Source: CAYXAA01 sp964462985
GTDB taxonomy: Bacteria > Pseudomonadota > Alphaproteobacteria > Rhizobiales > Stappiaceae
Assembly: GCA_964462985.1 (NCBI GenBank)
Contig: CAYXAA010000024.1
Location: forward strand, 6,775-70,774
Direction: 5' to 3'
DNA length: 64,000 bases
This document shows, piece by piece, positions 61,160-64,000 of this stretch. The translations under genes and the position numbers were made by a program. The notes under the pieces were generated by a model, which was not told the origin of the DNA, did no database searches, and was given only the letters and a program-made list of their open reading frames with translations. The stretch's first letter is position 1, and every line of letters starts with the position of its first letter.

Positions 61160-61909
61160 ATGAAATGGCTTCTGGCGTGTGTGCTGACTCTATCTGCCAC
61201 TGTTGTCGGCAATGCCGCGCAGGACGCATGTTACGATCTCTTGAAGGATCAGCCGTCGGCTCTGACTGGCGTGCTCCACCACCGCATCCTTCCAGGACCT
61301 CCCAACTATGAAGACGTGCAAGCCGGAGACCACCCCGAGCCGACATACCTTCTGGAACTCGACGCGGAAATTTGCCTGCAGGGAGACGAGGATTTTGCTG
61401 ACCCCGAGCTTCGGTTCAGGCGAGTCCACATCGTGCCGGGCGACGGCGTGAATAACGCCATGGCCTCGCTCGTCGGGAGCCGTGTAATCGTCAGCATCGT
61501 CGACCGCTGGGCAGCCCACACCGTACACCATCGTGCCCCGCTCGTCGCCGTTGTCGGAAGCATCGCAGCCGAGGAGGACATCACGTCCGAGTACGGCACT
61601 GCGGCTACTGTCGTGCGGGCCTTCTATCTGGCCTTGGGCGCTGGAAACGGTGTCGAGGCGGCACGGTTCGTGGTTCCCGAGAAGGCTATCAAAGGTCCGC
61701 TGTCTGCCGCGGCGCTCAGCAGCTACTACGGAAACATGGAAGAGCGTCTCGAACTTCTCAGCCTCCGGAAGAAATCGGATAACACATTTCTCGTCAGCTA
61801 CGCTTTCAGGAAAGGTGCCAAGGCATGCTCGGGGCGGGCTGAAGTGAGAACCGAAAACAGGGGCGGCAAGGAATATATCCGGCGCATCAAGTCGCTCGAT
61901 GGTTGTTGA
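61160..61909 (+). CDS. Exported hypothetical protein, DUF4431-like
   Basis: A 249-residue protein with a signal peptide (about 1-20). Residues about 30-110 show a pattern seen in DUF4431 proteins: GVLHHRILPGPPNYEDVQ, then a beta stretch around YLLELDAEICLQGD and VHIVPGD. The second half (about 145-249) looks like a separate small domain with GAGNGVEAARFVVPEKA. The function is unknown. ATG at 61160 has AGGTGGG upstream; GTG at 61151 is possible. Confidence 0.65.
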   Translation: MKWLLACVLTLSATVVGNAAQDACYDLLKDQPSALTGVLHHRILPGPPNYEDVQAGDHPEPTYLLELDAEICLQGDEDFADPELRFRRVHIVPGDGVNNAMASLVGSRVIVSIVDRWAAHTVHHRAPLVAVVGSIAAEEDITSEYGTAATVVRAFYLALGAGNGVEAARFVVPEKAIKGPLSAAALSSYYGNMEERLELLSLRKKSDNTFLVSYAFRKGAKACSGRAEVRTENRGGKEYIRRIKSLDGC

Positions 61910-62247
61910 GTTTCAATATCATCGGCTGATCGGCATCAGTGACGGGAATCAAAGCTATGCATCCGCTCGATACCGCTGACTTGGGCCTAGGATCGGCATG
62001 CTAGGGTGTTGGTCCGAGCGCTGCCGGCCTCGCGTTTGATTTCATCCAAAGCTACCACTGCCTGTCCTGGCAAGCGTGTGTGCTAACGTAGCAAGCGCCT
62101 GCATCGTTGCGGTAGCATACCGTTCTAGCATGGTCAGGAGGAAGAAGCCTTCGGACTGCCCGGATGAGCAACCGGTTGAATTGGCCGCTGCGTCCAGGAG
62201 GGGCGGGAGGCGACGAGCGTGCCACATAGCCGAGCCCGTGCTGACTG
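61910..62247. other. Gap between the DUF4431-like gene and the IS element
   Basis: About 340 bp in which I see no supported gene, RNA or repeat. Confidence 0.4.
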
Positions 62248-63792
62248 GTCGGCCGTGAAGAATTCGCAAGTGGCTGATATGGCATAAAGATCGTTGGATT
62301 GTCGGATCTCGGATTTGCAGGCAACGGTCTGATCGGGGGCGGTTTTCTTGCAAAATCATTTTGGATTTCTTCGCGCGGCGAAGCGTGATTCCCTGTCTTC
62401 GGGGGTGAATTGGAGCCAGGCGATGGGCAAGCCCCGCGAGCGGCGCGAGACGGGAGAGCAGGATCTGTTCCGCGCCCGGCTCGACCAGATCCTCAACATG
62501 AACCACGAGCTGGTGCGGCTCGCCCGCACCATCGACTGGCCGGCGCTGGAGGCCCGCTTCGGCGCGGTCTATTCCGACGGACCGGGCATGCCGCCGCTGC
62601 CGACCCGGCTGATGGCGGGGCTGGCGATCCTCAAGCACACCTTCAACCTGTCCGACGAGGCGCTGTGCGAGCGCTGGATCGAGAACCCGTATTTCCAGTA
62701 TCTCACCGGCGAGGAGTTCTTCCGCCATGAGCTGTCGTTCGACCGCTCGTCGATGACGCGCTGGCGCCAGCGCATGGGCGAGGAGCGGATCGCCGCGCTG
62801 TTGCAGGAAAGCCTGGCGGTGGCTGTGAAGACGGGTGCGATGAAGCCGCAGGACACCCGCCGCGTCATCGTCGACACCACGGTGCAGCCGAAGAACGTGA
62901 TGTTCCCGACCGACGCCAAGCTGATCCACCGGGCGCGGGAACGGCTGGTCCGGCTGGCGAAGAAAGTGGGCCTTGACCTGCGCCAGTCCTATGTCCGGGT
63001 CGGCAAACGGGCGCTGGTCGGCCACCAGCGCTACGCCCATGCCAAGCAGTTCAAGCGGGCGGGCAAGGCCCTGCGCAAGCTCAGGACCTATCTCGGCCGG
63101 GTCGTTCGCGACATCCGGCGCCAGATCCGGGGCGAGGAGGATCTGGAAGCCATCTTCCGTTGGCCGCTGCACCAGGCCGCGACCGTGCTGGAGCAGAGGC
63201 AACGCCAGCGCGGCCGCAAGATCTACAGCCTGCATGCCCGCGAGGTGGAATGCATCGGAAAGGGCAAGGCGCATGCCCCTTACGAATTCGGGGTGAAGGT
63301 GTCCGTGGCCACCACGCTCAAGCGCTCAAAGGGCGGTCAGTTCGCCCTGCATGCCGCGGCATTGCCGGGAAACCCGTACGACGGCCACACGCTGGAAAAG
63401 ATGATCCCGGCGATGGAAGGCACCATCGGCGCCGAGATCGAGCGCATCCTCGCCGACGCCGGCTATCGCGGCCACAACGCCCCGCAAAGCCACAAGTTCA
63501 GGGTCTTCACCGCAGGCCAGAAGCGCCGCATGACGCCGGCCATCAAGCGCGAGATGCGCAGACGATCGGCGGTCGAGCCGGTGATCGGCCACATCAAGGG
63601 CGAACACCGGATGGGACGCAACTATCTCGACCACGCCCAGGGCGACGCAATCAACGCCATCCTGGCCGCCGCCGGCTACAACTTCTCGCTCCTGCTCAAG
63701 TGGCCGAAGGCGTTTTTGTCCCTGCTGGTCATCGCGACGCTGTTCCCGCCGAAGCACCTCGCCGCCTAACCGGCTGATTGTTCACGGTCGAC
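62248..63792 (+). mobile_element. IS5-family insertion sequence
   Basis: About 1545 bp bounded by imperfect terminal inverted repeats: GTCGGCCGTGAAGAAT at 62248-62263 and its partner, reading inward GTCGACCGTGAACAAT, at 63792-63777 (14 of 16 bases, 16 of the first 20). It carries one intact transposase gene. No clear target duplication is visible next to the ends, so the exact ends may be off by a few bases. Confidence 0.75.
62423..63769 (+). CDS. IS5-family transposase
   Basis: A 448-residue DDE transposase. The N-terminal DUF772-type region reads LPTRLMAGLAILKHTFNLSD. The DDE residues are Asp151 (VIVDTTVQPKN), Asp345 (ILADAGYRGH) and Glu385 (SAVEPVIGHIKGEHRMGRN). A basic segment rich in Arg/Lys lies at 168-235. 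The frame is intact, so it may be active. The ATG at 62423 has GGAG upstream; an in-frame TTG at 62348 is possible. Confidence 0.93.
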   Translation: MGKPRERRETGEQDLFRARLDQILNMNHELVRLARTIDWPALEARFGAVYSDGPGMPPLPTRLMAGLAILKHTFNLSDEALCERWIENPYFQYLTGEEFFRHELSFDRSSMTRWRQRMGEERIAALLQESLAVAVKTGAMKPQDTRRVIVDTTVQPKNVMFPTDAKLIHRARERLVRLAKKVGLDLRQSYVRVGKRALVGHQRYAHAKQFKRAGKALRKLRTYLGRVVRDIRRQIRGEEDLEAIFRWPLHQAATVLEQRQRQRGRKIYSLHAREVECIGKGKAHAPYEFGVKVSVATTLKRSKGGQFALHAAALPGNPYDGHTLEKMIPAMEGTIGAEIERILADAGYRGHNAPQSHKFRVFTAGQKRRMTPAIKREMRRRSAVEPVIGHIKGEHRMGRNYLDHAQGDAINAILAAAGYNFSLLLKWPKAFLSLLVIATLFPPKHLAA

Positions 63793-63941
63793 TAACTCTC
63801 TATAGGGATAGGCCGTTGACCACGGGCGGGCGCAGAAGTTGTGGAAAACACCGGTCGGAATCTACCGATAGAGCGTGCTACCCCGGTGCTACCCGGAGCC
63901 TTTTCGCCTCTATGGCTACCTGCCTAAGTCATTGAAAAGAT

Positions 63942-64000
63942 TGGCGCACCCGACAGGATTCGAACCTGTGACCTCTGCCTTCGGAGGGCAGCGCTCTATC
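63942..64000 (-). tRNA. tRNA-Arg (anticodon CCG), 3' part
   Basis: Read on the minus strand the segment has the D-arm end GATAGAGCG, the anticodon arm CTGCC-CTCCGAA-GGCAG with anticodon CCG, the T arm ACAGG-TTCGAAT-CCTGT, the acceptor strand CGGGTGC, discriminator G and an encoded CCA at 63942-63944. The 5' end lies beyond the window. Confidence 0.95.

Noticed and set aside
62042..63274. Minus-strand ORF opposite the transposase
   Set aside because: It is antisense to an intact DDE transposase and runs past the IS end, with no recognised domain.
63870..63895. Attachment site of an integrative element
   Set aside because: Only a short tandem GTGCTACCC repeat is visible; without an integrase or a copy of the tRNA 3' end an att site cannot be supported.
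1..64000. CRISPR array, rRNA operon or prophage
   Set aside because: No regularly spaced repeats, no rRNA sequence and no phage structural genes were seen.

Overview
The window is a GC-rich chromosomal segment from an alphaproteobacterium, most likely a Hyphomicrobiales/Rhizobiales member. The evidence is the Sinorhizobium-like flagellar gene order (flgE-flgK-flgL-flaF-flbT-flgD-fliQ-flhA-fliR and flgB-flgC-fliE-flgG-flgA-flgI-motE-flgH-fliL-fliP), the rhizobial proteins MotC and MotE, the alphaproteobacterial flagellin regulators FlaF and FlbT, an OlsB-type ornithine lipid acyltransferase, and stop/start overlaps in nearly every operon. No species can be named from the sequence alone.

Region 1 (1-23600, minus strand): flagellar cluster. 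Four transcription units run right to left: flgB to fliP (23564-17342), a flagellin gene with its own terminator (17174-16195), fliF-fliH-like-motB-motC-fliK-lytic transglycosylase (16079-9537), and flgE to the truncated flgN-like gene at the window edge (9395-1). Most units are preceded by a recurring element built on AGCT/CTTG half-sites about 11 bp apart. The same element, inverted, precedes a divergent PilZ-domain gene at 23714. Switch and other export genes (fliG, fliM, fliN, flhB, fliI, motA) are not in the window.

Region 2 (23700-34300, mostly plus): PilZ protein, a VOC protein, a YifB/ComM-type AAA protein, a hybrid histidine kinase, OlsB, a DUF1330 protein on minus, a small peptidoglycan-binding plus DUF4347-like protein, and a PBP1a-type penicillin-binding protein.

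Region 3 (34300-43100): cobalamin block. cobA-cobB on plus converges with cbiX-cobH-cobL-cobI-cbiG/cobJ-cobM on minus. The minus operon is led by a probable cobalamin riboswitch and a 13-codon leader ORF. CbiX and full-length CbiG point to an early-cobalt-insertion route.

Region 4 (43200-56620): a cupin, a GcvR-like ACT protein, an OmpA-like lipoprotein and an L,D-transpeptidase on minus, then a peptide-type ABC transporter operon (binding protein, DppB, fused DppC-DppD, DppF, FCD-GntR regulator). It is divergent from an M20-family amidohydrolase that probably acts on the imported compound. An exported alpha/beta hydrolase, a second VOC protein, and a cupin/MarR divergent pair with three 18-bp operator-like boxes follow.

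Region 5 (56700-64000): TPP riboswitch and thiO-thiS-thiG-thiE without thiC, an Rrf2 regulator, two hypothetical proteins, an intact IS5-family element, and the 3' part of a tRNA-Arg(CCG) gene at the right edge.
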